Below are positions 15,155 through 21,993 of a stretch of 28,003 nucleotides of DNA, one piece after another. This DNA comes from a virus. The notes under the pieces are model-generated. The model was not told the DNA's origin. It did no database searches and saw nothing but the letters and a program-made list of their open reading frames with translations. Position numbers and translations under genes: made by a program. The DNA lies in IMG/VR virus record IMGVR_UViG_3300030090_004058, positions 1 through 28,003 of that record; one strand, 5' to 3'. How positions within the stretch are numbered: position 1 is the stretch's first letter; the number at the start of each line of letters is the position of its first letter.

Positions 15155-15236
15155 TGAGTCAATTAACAAACTTAACATTAATAAAATATTAATTTATCAA
15201 ATGCTTCTATGACTCAATTAATAGATTAATGACTCA
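15155..15236. promoter_or_regulatory. Intergenic cluster of three TGASTCA motifs
   Basis: TGAGTCA at 15155 and TGACTCA at 15210 and 15230 lie upstream of the regulator gene. The first two are continued by AATTAA. A 7-bp inverted repeat ATTAATA-aaa-TATTAAT (15177-15193) lies among them. A candidate operator region for the minus-strand regulator. Confidence 0.45.
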
Positions 15237-15316
15237 CTTAGGTCAAATAAAAAGTGTGTCAGAATGTGTCACGTTTATTTTCACGACACAGAATGAACAA
15301 AAAGTATGAAAAATTT

Positions 15317-15335
15317 TGTCATAAAAGTGTCATAA
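15317..15335. promoter_or_regulatory. Left integrase arm-type sites
   Basis: Two direct copies of TGTCATAA (15317-15324 and 15328-15335), 11 bases apart, i.e. on the same DNA face. The same 8-mer occurs right of the attP core. Two weaker copies (TGTCAGAA 15257, TGTCACGT 15267) lie further left. Confidence 0.6.
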
Positions 15336-15381
15336 AGAATTTCACTACTCTTATAACTTGTTGATAATGTGTTACTTGTAG

Positions 15382-15410
15382 TGGCGGAGTGGACGGGACT
15401 CGAACCCAGT
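15382..15410 (-). other. attP: attP core: tRNA 3'-end segment
   Basis: Read on the minus strand this ends like a tRNA: T-loop TTCGAGT, then CCCGT, CCACTCC, discriminator G and CCA. Only the 3' part of a tRNA is present (no anticodon or D arm upstream), and the T-stem has an outer C/T mismatch, as expected where identity to the bacterial tRNA ends. Acceptor strand CCACTCC with discriminator G fits tRNA-Ser. It lies 134 bases before the integrase, flanked by arm-type repeats. Confidence 0.8.
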
Positions 15411-15431
15411 CGACCTTTAAAGGATGACTCG

Positions 15432-15490
15432 TTTCATATACTATTATAGCAGTATATGAAAATTTAATGACATCGATATTTCATTAAATT
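15432..15490. repeat. Two tandem perfect inverted repeats beside attP core
   Basis: First: TTTCATATACT (15432-15442) with AGTATATGAAA (15451-15461), 8-base loop. Second: AATTTAATGA (15461-15470) with TCATTAAATT (15481-15490), 10-base loop. Both are perfect and abut at base 15461, filling the space between the core and the right arm sites. Possible binding sites for an excision or bending factor, or a cruciform. Confidence 0.6.
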
Positions 15491-15491
15491 C

Positions 15492-15520
15492 TTTATTTAT
15501 GTTCTACTATGTGTCATATT
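15492..15520 (+). promoter_or_regulatory. Integrase promoter-like element, operator family member
   Basis: TTTATT (15492-15497), 17 bases, CATATT (15515-15520). Bases 15499-15517 match the spacer region of the promoter at 21384-21412 at 18 of 19 positions (ATGTTCTACWATGTGTCAT). The -35 is degenerate compared with the other members. Confidence 0.5.
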
Positions 15521-15540
15521 CTTGTCATAATTTGTCATAA
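15512..15540. promoter_or_regulatory. Right integrase arm-type sites
   Basis: Three direct copies: TGTCATAT (15512-15519), TGTCATAA (15523-15530) and TGTCATAA (15533-15540), 10-11 bases apart and in the same direction as the left copies. They lie directly before the integrase ATG and overlap its promoter, so integrase could repress itself. Confidence 0.6.
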
Positions 15541-15543
15541 GAT

Positions 15544-16776
15544 ATGCCAACAAAAACAAAGAAAGACTCACATAAAATAGAAAGACTCAAAGTAGGCTCA
15601 ACGTCCTTTTCAATATACCCTAATAATGGCTCATTCACCTTAGCTTGGTCTGCAAATAACAAAAGAATACGGAAAACTTTTAAGACTTTGAAGGAAGCAA
15701 AAGCAGCAGCTAGAAAAACCAAAATTACAAAACAAAGAGATGCCGTTACTTTAACGGGTCGTGAACTCAATGAGTATAAAGCAGCCGTCGATCTTCTAAA
15801 TTCTTTTGCCAGAATAAAAGATTCACCTGATCGACTCCGTATAGACACCCTCATTAATGAGGCTGTAACCAATCGACAAAAGCAGCCTGATGAGTTCACC
15901 CCCAAATCAACTGTGGCTATCTGGGACGAGCTTAAGCAGAACAAAAAGGATTTAAATCGGTGCAAATCAACAATAGGCGGTCTAAATATGATTCTTCCTT
16001 TCACGGAAATGTTTCCGTTTGATATTCACGAAATAACAGAGCAGGAGATTTTAGAGTGGAATACCTCTATTATTGCAGGGAGAGCGCCCAGAACAGTTTA
16101 TAATTATCAGGCTAAGATTATAGAGTTTTTCAACTATGCCCAAATGATGAAATATCTCCCATACGGCAATCATGCAGCCAACATCCTGCAAAAAAAGGCA
16201 ATACGCTCAAAAAAGGGCGTAGAAGAGGTCGAATTATGGGATATTGACTTATTGCCAACCTTACTCAAAACAGCCAGCGGGATGAGGTGTAAGACTAAAA
16301 ATAAAGAGGTGGTTATTATGATCGCCCTCGCTGCCTTTGCTGCCTGCCGAGTTTGTGAAATTTCGAGAATGACTTGGGAAAATAATTTTATATGGAAAAC
16401 GAAGTATCTGAGGATCCCCGCTGCTGTATCGAAAAACAATAAAGCTCACCGTAAAGTAGCCATCTCCCCCACCCTTGAGGCTTGGCTTCGCTATGCCGGA
16501 GCCGATGAAGACTCCAAAGGACCAATAGCCGGAACTGACTCAGCAAAGTATATAAGCAAACGTCTTGAGCATGCCTCAAAGCGATCAGGAGTTGAACACG
16601 TAGCCAACGGACACCGGCATACATGCATTAGCTCATGGGTTGCTACAGGAGTCGAAATGGGAGAAGCTGCGCTGCGAAGTGATAACTCCGTCGCCATGAT
16701 CAAATCAAACTACCTTGGCGAGATTACGCCAGAAGAAGGTGAAAAATGGTTATCGACTATGCCACCCTGTAAATAG
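15544..16776 (+). CDS. int: Tyrosine integrase
   Basis: 410 aa site-specific recombinase. A basic N-terminal arm-binding region (about 1-70) is followed by a core-binding helical domain (about 120-215) and the catalytic domain. Catalytic candidates are Arg269 (AACRVCEISRMTW), Lys297/300 in the beta-hairpin, Arg358 in NGHRHT, and nucleophile Tyr390 (KSNYLGEITPEE). The box II His expected three residues before Arg358 is Asn355, and the usual LGH motif is RSDNS. These substitutions and the TPEEGEKW end resemble PVC-type integrases. No Shine-Dalgarno; arm sites abut the ATG. It probably inserts the phage at the tRNA matching the attP core. Confidence 0.92.
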   Translation: MPTKTKKDSHKIERLKVGSTSFSIYPNNGSFTLAWSANNKRIRKTFKTLKEAKAAARKTKITKQRDAVTLTGRELNEYKAAVDLLNSFARIKDSPDRLRIDTLINEAVTNRQKQPDEFTPKSTVAIWDELKQNKKDLNRCKSTIGGLNMILPFTEMFPFDIHEITEQEILEWNTSIIAGRAPRTVYNYQAKIIEFFNYAQMMKYLPYGNHAANILQKKAIRSKKGVEEVELWDIDLLPTLLKTASGMRCKTKNKEVVIMIALAAFAACRVCEISRMTWENNFIWKTKYLRIPAAVSKNNKAHRKVAISPTLEAWLRYAGADEDSKGPIAGTDSAKYISKRLEHASKRSGVEHVANGHRHTCISSWVATGVEMGEAALRSDNSVAMIKSNYLGEITPEEGEKWLSTMPPCK

Positions 16777-17026
16777 GGTTAATAGGCAAGTAATTGACTT
16801 TGGGACCAACCTTTCCGGTAAATATTAATTTATCGACGCATTCAGCTTCTGCGATAGGCCATTGCCAAGTACCGCTTGGCGGAGGTGATGCTATTTCTGG
16901 ATCCCCTTCAGCTAACTCAACAATATTATCGGCTGAAAGAATCTGACCCTTTTTTAGTTGGCTTATAAAAAAGAAAGCATTTTCTTTCCATACTTCTACG
17001 TGAAAAAAATTATCAAGTTCGTCCAT
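16757..17026 (-). CDS. Hypothetical 89-aa protein convergent to integrase
   Basis: Its last 20 bases overlap the integrase 3' end on the other strand. The protein has balanced composition (VEVWKENAFFFISQLKKGQI, VELAEGDPEIASPPPSGTWQW) and fills an otherwise empty gap. The leader is A-rich without a ribosome site. No family recognised. Its position between integrase and early operon, on the opposite strand, would suit a lysogeny or excision-control gene, but no DNA-binding motif is visible. Confidence 0.5.
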   Translation of the reverse strand: MDELDNFFHVEVWKENAFFFISQLKKGQILSADNIVELAEGDPEIASPPPSGTWQWPIAEAECVDKLIFTGKVGPKVNYLPINPIYRVA

Positions 17027-17122
17027 TTTATTTTTGGTTGGTTATCAACAAGTTATTAGGAATATTTCCTGGCATTTTAATAAAGAATCCTAACATTAAG
17101 TTTTGAAATGTGTTATTACGTG

Positions 17123-17151
17123 TTGACATAGTTTACTTTTATTAATATTTT
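17123..17151 (+). promoter_or_regulatory. Sigma70-type promoter of early operon
   Basis: TTGACA (17123-17128), 17 bases, TATTTT (17146-17151): the best -35 box in the window with ideal spacing. The predicted start falls about 10 bases before ATG 17167. It probably drives the replication module. Confidence 0.75.
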
Positions 17152-17178
17152 GAGTCAACAAATATAATGAAGACTCAA
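17150..17178. promoter_or_regulatory. Operator-like inverted repeat over start of early operon
   Basis: TTGAGTC (17150-17156) and GACTCAA (17172-17178) form a perfect 7-bp inverted repeat with a 15-base centre. It spans the end of the -10 box, the transcription start and the ATG at 17167, a position where a bound protein would block both. Confidence 0.5.
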
Positions 17179-17385
17179 CTCAATATCACTGACAGTATTG
17201 AATGGCTGAATAAACACACGCAATCCTCATGGAGCCGTTCAAAATTTTACCGCTTACGCAAACTAGAATACTTCATCGGAAGCTGGCGAGCCGACAAATC
17301 CACTGAGCATTTCACTATAAATGAGCTTAAGAGAGGCTGCAAAGAGATTGGAATACCGATGAAGAAAGGCGTGAGATATGCGTGA
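17167..17385 (+). CDS. First gene of early operon, 72 aa, unknown
   Basis: A basic protein with a Trp/Arg/Lys-rich helical region (SIEWLNKHTQSSWSRSKFYR then LRKLEYFIGSW) and a second helix (FTINELKRGCKEIGIP). The arrangement could be a small helix-turn-helix regulator or excisionase, and a first-gene position with an operator-like repeat over its start fits, but I recognise no family. Overlaps the next gene by 8 bases. Confidence 0.65.
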   Translation: MKTQLNITDSIEWLNKHTQSSWSRSKFYRLRKLEYFIGSWRADKSTEHFTINELKRGCKEIGIPMKKGVRYA

Positions 17386-17656
17386 TCAAATCTCCAATGA
17401 ACAGCATCGCAAATGGAGAATCGAAAGATTCAAGTGCCTCAAAGCTAAAATTTTCTGGTGCAGAGTCATTCTTTGCAGTTTGATAGCTGCATTAGTCTTT
17501 TTCCTAATAGATAAACCTTTTGCAACCATTGGCTGCCTATTAGCGAATTTTATTTTCCTAGGTCTTCATCAGCAAGCAAAAATGAGGATTTTAGAAATTA
17601 AGCTCCTCAAATCAAAAATTTATAACGCTATTTTGATGGATAGAGCTGATGGATAA
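17378..17656 (+). CDS. Two-TM membrane protein in early operon
   Basis: 92 aa: a basic N-terminal region, then hydrophobic segments FWCRVILCSLIAALVFFLI and FATIGCLLANFIFLGL joined by a very short turn, and a C-terminal charged helix. A membrane hairpin expressed early could be a superinfection-exclusion or host-takeover factor; this is inference. It overlaps both neighbours (8 bases each). Confidence 0.65.
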   Translation: MRDQISNEQHRKWRIERFKCLKAKIFWCRVILCSLIAALVFFLIDKPFATIGCLLANFIFLGLHQQAKMRILEIKLLKSKIYNAILMDRADG

Positions 17657-18053
17657 AGAACTCAAAAAGGTGCTTGGGAAAGTCCCTAAAAGAAAAAACA
17701 AGTATGGGGCTAAAAAAGCAGGCTCACTTTTGTTCGAGGGACGGATGTTTGATTCCAAAGCTGAACGGGATCGTGCGGAACAACTGAAAGTGATGGAGAA
17801 AGATGGCGATATTAAAGATCTTGAACTCCAGCCACAAACATCTCTTTCGGATGCTGAAATAAAGTACAAGCCCGACTTTGCTTATACTGAAAAAGGTGTG
17901 CGAATTTATGAAGATGTTAAGGGCGTAGAGACGGAAGGATTCAGGATCAAGGCACGGCTCTGGAAAAAGTATGGTTACGGACCATTAAGAATTACAAAAC
18001 GCAAAGGCTCAAGATCGCCTTTCACAATTACAAAGACAATTTATGTGGATTAA
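17649..18053 (+). CDS. DUF1064 PD-(D/E)xK nuclease
   Basis: 134 aa. Landmarks of DUF1064: NKYGAKK (17-23), FDSKAERDRAEQL with Glu39, GDIKDLELQP (53-62), YKPDFAY (Asp76) and YEDVKG (Asp89, Lys91), then a Lys/Arg-rich end. These give the PD...DxK active site of the restriction-endonuclease fold. Phage members are taken to be endonucleases or resolvase-like enzymes working in replication or recombination. It stands directly before the replication initiator and overlaps it by 11 bases. Confidence 0.85.
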   Translation: MDKELKKVLGKVPKRKNKYGAKKAGSLLFEGRMFDSKAERDRAEQLKVMEKDGDIKDLELQPQTSLSDAEIKYKPDFAYTEKGVRIYEDVKGVETEGFRIKARLWKKYGYGPLRITKRKGSRSPFTITKTIYVD

Positions 18054-18723
18054 AGTACGAACAGAATTAAGGCACTCACCTAAAATGGTCACGATTGCGT
18101 CACGTACTGGCGTGACTAACGTCACAGCACTTGGAGCTATTGTTCACGCATGGATGATAGCCGACGGACACGCTGATGATGATGGCTACATTGATCACCT
18201 GAATTTTGACACCCTCAACACCATGGTGGGAATCGAAAATTTAGCACAGGCAATGGCAGAAGTCGGCTGGATAAAAGAAGTTGATCAAGGGCTGCAATTC
18301 ATTGACTACAAGGAACATAACGGAAGTACAGCCAAAACTAGGGCGCAGAATCAAAAGAGGCAGGCTAAGAAGAGAAAGAATGCTGTCACGGTAAAGCGTG
18401 ACGGAATGAACACCAGAATAGAGGAGAGGAGAGGAGAAGAGAATAAAGAAGTAGTAGAGGAAAACCCCTCAGCAGCAGCAGCTATGAAGTTTGCTAATGA
18501 GAAGTTTCCCATGATCGAATCCCTCAGACCTGTTATCACGAGCTTGGGAGAACTAACAACCAAGTGGCATTTGGATAGATCGGCTAACGGTTGGTTAACA
18601 AAATTTGGTCAACCCATTCAGGACTGGAGGGCAGATCTAACGCTGTACGCAGAAAGATGGTCTAAACATTTGAGTGAAGAACAGAAAAAAACTCCAAAAG
18701 AAAATTATATGCCACGACTATGA
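18043..18723 (+). CDS. Replication initiator / replisome organiser-like protein
   Basis: 226 aa. The N-terminal 95 residues (WIKVRTELRHSPKMVTIASR, ALGAIVHAWMIADGHADDDG, WIKEVDQGLQFIDYKEHNG) form a winged-helix domain like those of phage replication initiators and helicase loaders. A basic linker (KTRAQNQKRQAKKRK) and an Arg/Glu-rich stretch follow, then a C-terminal helical domain (FPMIESLRPVITSLGEL, GWLTKFGQPIQDWRADL) of DnaD/loader type. It overlaps the DnaB-type helicase gene by ATGA, so a loader role is likely. The origin may lie inside or near this gene, but no iteron array was seen. Confidence 0.75.
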   Translation: MWIKVRTELRHSPKMVTIASRTGVTNVTALGAIVHAWMIADGHADDDGYIDHLNFDTLNTMVGIENLAQAMAEVGWIKEVDQGLQFIDYKEHNGSTAKTRAQNQKRQAKKRKNAVTVKRDGMNTRIEERRGEENKEVVEENPSAAAAMKFANEKFPMIESLRPVITSLGELTTKWHLDRSANGWLTKFGQPIQDWRADLTLYAERWSKHLSEEQKKTPKENYMPRL

Positions 18724-20060
18724 TCGACGAACTTAATTATCAAGATGAAGCCTTGAAGGCAGCAGAGCTTAAAGTTATCGGATGCTTTGCTGCTGACGAA
18801 AGCTATGGAGATAGCTCTGGGGAAAACGCAGTCAACAAAGCTGTCAAAATTATTCCAAATGGATCGTATTTTTCTAACCCATGGAGAGGCAAAATATGGG
18901 ATCAAATTCTTGAAATGGTTGACGAGGATACCCCCTTAAGCCTTTCAGCGCTGGCAATCAAAGTTGGTCAAATGTCGGAAAAGCTCCCATCAGGAATTTG
19001 GAGCGAGATTATGGATGCCACTGACAACTCTCACGAAGCAGCCGATCATATTGAGTATTATGCAAACACAGTTGCTGACAAGCATGTACACAGAGCAACT
19101 CACCGAAAACTTCACAGCCTTACACAAGGCGTTGCTGATGGAACGGTAAACCTTGATCAATTGGAAGAAGGCATTCACTCACTTAAAGAGTTAAAGCAGC
19201 ATCACGCTGACCAATCTAAAACCATTGGAACTGTACTCAATGAGTTGCTTGACCAGCAAATGGAGAATCACAAAAACCCAGGAATTAAAGGAGCGCAAAC
19301 TGGGTTTGAAAAATTAGACAAAACGATTGGTGGACTTCAACGACAAGCATTCATCGTAGTTGGAGCAAGACCGTCCGCAGGAAAGACAGCACTGGCATGC
19401 AATCTCATGAGCGGATTGGCAAAAAATAATCACAGGAGTCTTTTCATATCGCTCGAAATGACAAGCGTACAGGTGAGTACACGACTCATAGCCGAAGCAT
19501 CACAAACTAGCTATCAGGTCGCCAGCTACGAAGAAAGACCTAATGCTGTTGAACATTCTAAAATTACCAACGCTATGAAAAATTTAAAGCAGTGGGATTT
19601 AGAAATTTATGATCCCCCCACCCTGACTATTGCACAAGCCTGCTCAAAGATTCGTGAAGCCGGAAGAAAAGGTATTGAAGTTGTTGTCATTGATTACATT
19701 GGACTTATCAGACCTGACAGCCAAGAACAGAGACAGAGTCGTTACCTTTTGATAACGGAATGTTCAGCAAAATTAAAGGCAGCAGCACGATCCGCCAACG
19801 TGGCTGTTGTTTGTCTCTGTCAACTCAGGAGAGAATCTGAAAAAAGTGAGCGCCCTAAAATGAGCGATCTAAGAGAATCAGGTCAACTTGAGCAAGATGC
19901 CGACGCTGTGATCCTTATTCATAGACCAGAAAGAGAACAAAGCATCGCCCAAGAAGATGGAGATTTGCTGGTATGTAAAAACCGGAACGGTCCCACGGGT
20001 GCAATAGATGTAGTGTTTAACAGAAAGACAATGACGTTTACAGAAGGAGTATTTCAGTGA
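18720..20060 (+). CDS. DnaB-type replicative helicase
   Basis: 446 aa, slightly shorter than cellular DnaB. The N-terminal domain (about 10-125) is the helical DnaB-N type. The RecA-like domain has Walker A GARPSAGKTA (215-224), LFISLEM (241-247), Walker B VVVIDYIGLI (Asp325), the CQLRRESE motif (367-374), DLRESGQLEQDADAVI (383-398) and KNRNGPTG. All core helicase motifs are present, so it should be active as a ring helicase. It is coupled to the loader-like gene and, by GTGA, to the small gene after it. Confidence 0.93.
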   Translation: MIDELNYQDEALKAAELKVIGCFAADESYGDSSGENAVNKAVKIIPNGSYFSNPWRGKIWDQILEMVDEDTPLSLSALAIKVGQMSEKLPSGIWSEIMDATDNSHEAADHIEYYANTVADKHVHRATHRKLHSLTQGVADGTVNLDQLEEGIHSLKELKQHHADQSKTIGTVLNELLDQQMENHKNPGIKGAQTGFEKLDKTIGGLQRQAFIVVGARPSAGKTALACNLMSGLAKNNHRSLFISLEMTSVQVSTRLIAEASQTSYQVASYEERPNAVEHSKITNAMKNLKQWDLEIYDPPTLTIAQACSKIREAGRKGIEVVVIDYIGLIRPDSQEQRQSRYLLITECSAKLKAAARSANVAVVCLCQLRRESEKSERPKMSDLRESGQLEQDADAVILIHRPEREQSIAQEDGDLLVCKNRNGPTGAIDVVFNRKTMTFTEGVFQ

Positions 20061-20299
20061 CCCTTGAAGATTTATCAGAAATAAATCCAGATGCGATGGA
20101 AGCACTGGGTTGGGAGGATGCCTTCATCGGTTACGTAGAGCGCTGCGGTCAGTTGCCAACAGCTTGTTACGATAAAGCAAAAATCATTGAGATAGCAGTA
20201 AGTGACGGGATGAGCGAAGAACAAGCGCTGGAACATTTTGAGGTCAATATCAATGGCGCCTTCGTGGGCGAGTTTACACCTTTTTATTTAACAAAATGA
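20057..20299 (+). CDS. Small conserved phage/plasmid-type protein
   Basis: 80 aa from GTG 20057, overlapping the helicase stop. The pattern GWEDAFIGYVERCGQL ... YDKAKIIEI ... MSEEQALEHFEVNINGAFVG EFTP is one I recognise as a widespread short family in phages and plasmids with no assigned function. Acidic, probably globular. Overlaps the next start codon region by 4 bases. Confidence 0.75.
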   Translation: MTLEDLSEINPDAMEALGWEDAFIGYVERCGQLPTACYDKAKIIEIAVSDGMSEEQALEHFEVNINGAFVGEFTPFYLTK

Positions 20300-20775
20300 T
20301 GGGAGAAATAATTATAAGATTAAATCAGGCTGAAAAAGAAATAGCTGCGAAAATGGCATTAATCAGGCAGGTAACTAATCGAAAGTTAGGAACCGTCAAC
20401 CAGAAGGTTCATGACAAGGATTCTCTTGAAGTAGATCGGGAAGGATTCGCTGGTGAGTTAGCATTCTGTAAAATCTATCGCCTCTATCCAGACCTTGGTA
20501 ACACCAGACAAGATGCCGATGCGTGGCATCCGAAGATGAAACATGTCGATGTTAAAACGGCTCCTGAGGATTATCACAATCTTTTAGTGAGACAAGAGAA
20601 GTATGATCACCCTGCTGACACTTATGCCTTGATGTTAGGCAAGTGGACGACAGGAGTTTTTAGTTTTGTTGGGTATGCAACAAGAGACATGGTCTTTAGG
20701 GAAGACAACTTAACCGATCCCGGTTTTGGAATTTGTCACATGATCAGACAAAAAGATTTAATACCACCACCATGA
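20296..20775 (+). CDS. PD-(D/E)xK-like nuclease
   Basis: 159 aa. EGFAGELAFCKIY (Glu54), a DAD segment (73-75) and HVDVKTA (Asp85, Lys87) in this order match the restriction-endonuclease fold (E ... D ... DxK). Two ATG codons in tandem (20296 and 20299) are possible starts. It sits between the helicase and the DEDD exonuclease, so a DNA-processing role is likely; the substrate is unknown. Overlaps the exonuclease start by ATGA. Confidence 0.65.
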   Translation: MMGEIIIRLNQAEKEIAAKMALIRQVTNRKLGTVNQKVHDKDSLEVDREGFAGELAFCKIYRLYPDLGNTRQDADAWHPKMKHVDVKTAPEDYHNLLVRQEKYDHPADTYALMLGKWTTGVFSFVGYATRDMVFREDNLTDPGFGICHMIRQKDLIPPP

Positions 20776-21299
20776 GCAATACACATATTATGTTAGACAT
20801 CGAAACGCTTGGAACTTCACCCAAGTCAGTCATCTTTTCGATAGCAGCAATTAAAATAAAAAGTAATAAGATAGCTGGCGAGTTTATTGCTCACCCCAGT
20901 GTTGAGTCAGGATTAGAACTAGGATTCAAAGTACAAGCGGATAGTCTTAAGTGGTGGATGTTTCAAGACGAAGAGGCAAGAGAACAAATCACGAACAGCA
21001 CTAGCGATCTACCTACTGCACTCAATGAATTAAGACACTGGATGGGACCAAACAACAACCTATACCTTTGGGGTAACGGAGCCGACTTCGATAATGCTCA
21101 TCTCGCAGAAGCCTACAAAACCTGTAAGATGCAAGTGCCGTGGAGATTCTGGAATAGTAGATGTTTTAGAACATTAAAGGAAACTTTTCCCTTATCAGAA
21201 ACACCACTTCAGGTAGGCACAAAACACCACGCATTGAATGATGCTTTATCTCAGGCGCATCACCTTATTCAAATCTTTAAAGACAATGCGATATCCTAG
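20772..21299 (+). CDS. DEDDh 3'-5' exonuclease
   Basis: 175 aa from ATG 20772, which overlaps the previous stop; an upstream ATG at 20733 would overlap by 43 bases and is rejected. Motifs: Exo I LDIETLG (Asp9, Glu11), Exo II GNGADFDN (Asp105), Exo III HHALNDA (His152/153, Asp157). The SLKWWMFQDEEAREQ region is typical of the RecE/Rv2179c-like phage exonucleases. It may act in recombination or host nucleic-acid degradation. Confidence 0.85.
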   Translation: MSNTHIMLDIETLGTSPKSVIFSIAAIKIKSNKIAGEFIAHPSVESGLELGFKVQADSLKWWMFQDEEAREQITNSTSDLPTALNELRHWMGPNNNLYLWGNGADFDNAHLAEAYKTCKMQVPWRFWNSRCFRTLKETFPLSETPLQVGTKHHALNDALSQAHHLIQIFKDNAIS

Positions 21300-21369
21300 T
21301 GATGATATTCCTATCTGGTTGCTGCTCTCTCTAGGCGTCTGCATCCTGTTAATTATTTTCTTACGTTAG
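21286..21369 (+). CDS. 27-aa single-TM peptide overlapping exonuclease end
   Basis: ATG 21286 lies 14 bases inside the exonuclease gene's end. The peptide is MRYPSDDIPIW followed by LLLSLGVCILLIIFLR: a short polar N-terminus and one hydrophobic span ending in Arg. Weak AAAG ribosome site. Coupled location and the clean membrane profile support it; chance remains possible at this length. Confidence 0.4.
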   Translation: MRYPSDDIPIWLLLSLGVCILLIIFLR

Positions 21370-21383
21370 TCTACTTTTAATTA

Positions 21384-21412
21384 TTGACTCATGTTCTACA
21401 ATGTGTCATTAA
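21384..21412 (+). promoter_or_regulatory. Promoter with shared operator-like element
   Basis: TTGACT (21384-21389), 17 bases, CATTAA (21407-21412). The interval TGACTCATGT-N4-CAATGTGTCA is an imperfect palindrome shared with 5528-5556 and 23306-23334, and 18 of 19 bases at 21391-21409 match the integrase upstream region. Confidence 0.6.
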
Positions 21413-21420
21413 TTATTTAT

Positions 21421-21437
21421 TAACTCAAATAACTAAC
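21421..21437 (+). promoter_or_regulatory. Shared leader, copy 1 (no Shine-Dalgarno)
   Basis: TAACTCAAATAACTAAC directly before ATG 21438. An identical copy precedes ATG 21732, and copies with one change precede ATG 23366 and 23698. It contains no purine-rich ribosome site, so it may be an alternative initiation signal or part of a regulatory site. Confidence 0.7.
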
Positions 21438-21653
21438 ATGACACTATATACATTATCTTACACACTCCACGGAAACGAAGACGAGCTTTACTACTTGCCT
21501 ACAAAAAAAGCAGCGTTGGAATACTTAAAAGAAGAAAAAGAGCGCCACGGCAAAAGCAACATCACTGAAACAAATATCAGCTCTTTTGATTTTAAACTTA
21601 CAAAAAAAGACATTGCCAGTCTTTTGAACAGCGAAGTAGGCACAGGTTTTTAA
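21438..21653 (+). CDS. Small early gene, 71 aa, unknown
   Basis: Starts at ATG 21438 after the shared leader; an upstream TTG (21384) is the promoter -35 and is rejected. The protein begins MTLYTLSYTLHGNEDELYYL, with alternating beta pattern, then a Lys-rich helix (KKAALEYLKEEKERHGK) and ends VGTGF. Probably one compact alpha/beta domain. First member of the small-gene block; no family recognised. Confidence 0.75.
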   Translation: MTLYTLSYTLHGNEDELYYLPTKKAALEYLKEEKERHGKSNITETNISSFDFKLTKKDIASLLNSEVGTGF

Positions 21654-21659
21654 TTCGAA

Positions 21660-21676
21660 ACTCCCTTAAGGGGAGT
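21660..21676 (+). other. Hairpin between small early genes
   Basis: ACTCCC-TTAAG-GGGAGT gives a 6-bp perfect stem with a 5-base loop, 7 bases after the stop of the 21438 gene. No U-run follows, so termination would be weak; an mRNA-end or processing role is as likely. Confidence 0.45.
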
Positions 21677-21714
21677 CATCAGCCTTTAGCAAGTTGATCT
21701 GACGAGATAGCTAA

Positions 21715-21731
21715 TAACTCAAATAACTAAC
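21715..21731 (+). promoter_or_regulatory. Shared leader, copy 2
   Basis: TAACTCAAATAACTAAC, identical to copy 1, immediately before ATG 21732. There is no shared promoter element just upstream here; a hairpin lies instead. Confidence 0.7.
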
Positions 21732-21992
21732 ATGAAATTAAATTACTTACCTACAATAACAATAAGTTATACTTACGGTGATGGTTACTCAGTTACCTAC
21801 GATTCTACCTTGGAGGAGCTAAGAGCGAGAGTACAAACCATCTACACACTCGATGCCAACGCAGAAGAAGATTACTCCCCTGCCGATGCTGTTGCTGTAA
21901 AGGAAAGATTGGCTGCGGAACTAAAGGCAATAAGAGAAACAATCAGCAGAATGAACAAGGTTGCAGATTCAATGTTAAGGAGGGAGGCGTAA
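21732..21992 (+). CDS. Small early gene, 86 aa, unknown
   Basis: An N-terminal beta part (LNYLPTITISYTYGDGYSVTY) followed by helices (LEELRARVQTIY, VAVKERLAAELKAIRETISR). Its last codons encode the purine-rich ribosome site of the next gene, giving the C-terminus RREA. The start is set by the shared leader. No family recognised. Confidence 0.75.
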   Translation: MKLNYLPTITISYTYGDGYSVTYDSTLEELRARVQTIYTLDANAEEDYSPADAVAVKERLAAELKAIRETISRMNKVADSMLRREA

Positions 21993-21993
21993 G

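Noticed and set aside
15382-15460. A complete tRNA gene on the minus strand
   Set aside because: Only T-arm, acceptor strand and CCA are present; no anticodon or D arm follows and the T-stem has a mismatch. It is better explained as an attP core.
15257-15540. CRISPR array from the TGTCATAA repeats
   Set aside because: Repeats are only 8 bases and spaced 10-11 bases; they fit integrase arm sites. No cas genes or long repeats occur anywhere.
18043-18723. Replication origin with iterons inside the initiator gene
   Set aside because: I saw no clear repeated array; the GAGGAGAGGAG stretch near 18420 is simple purine sequence encoding Glu/Arg.
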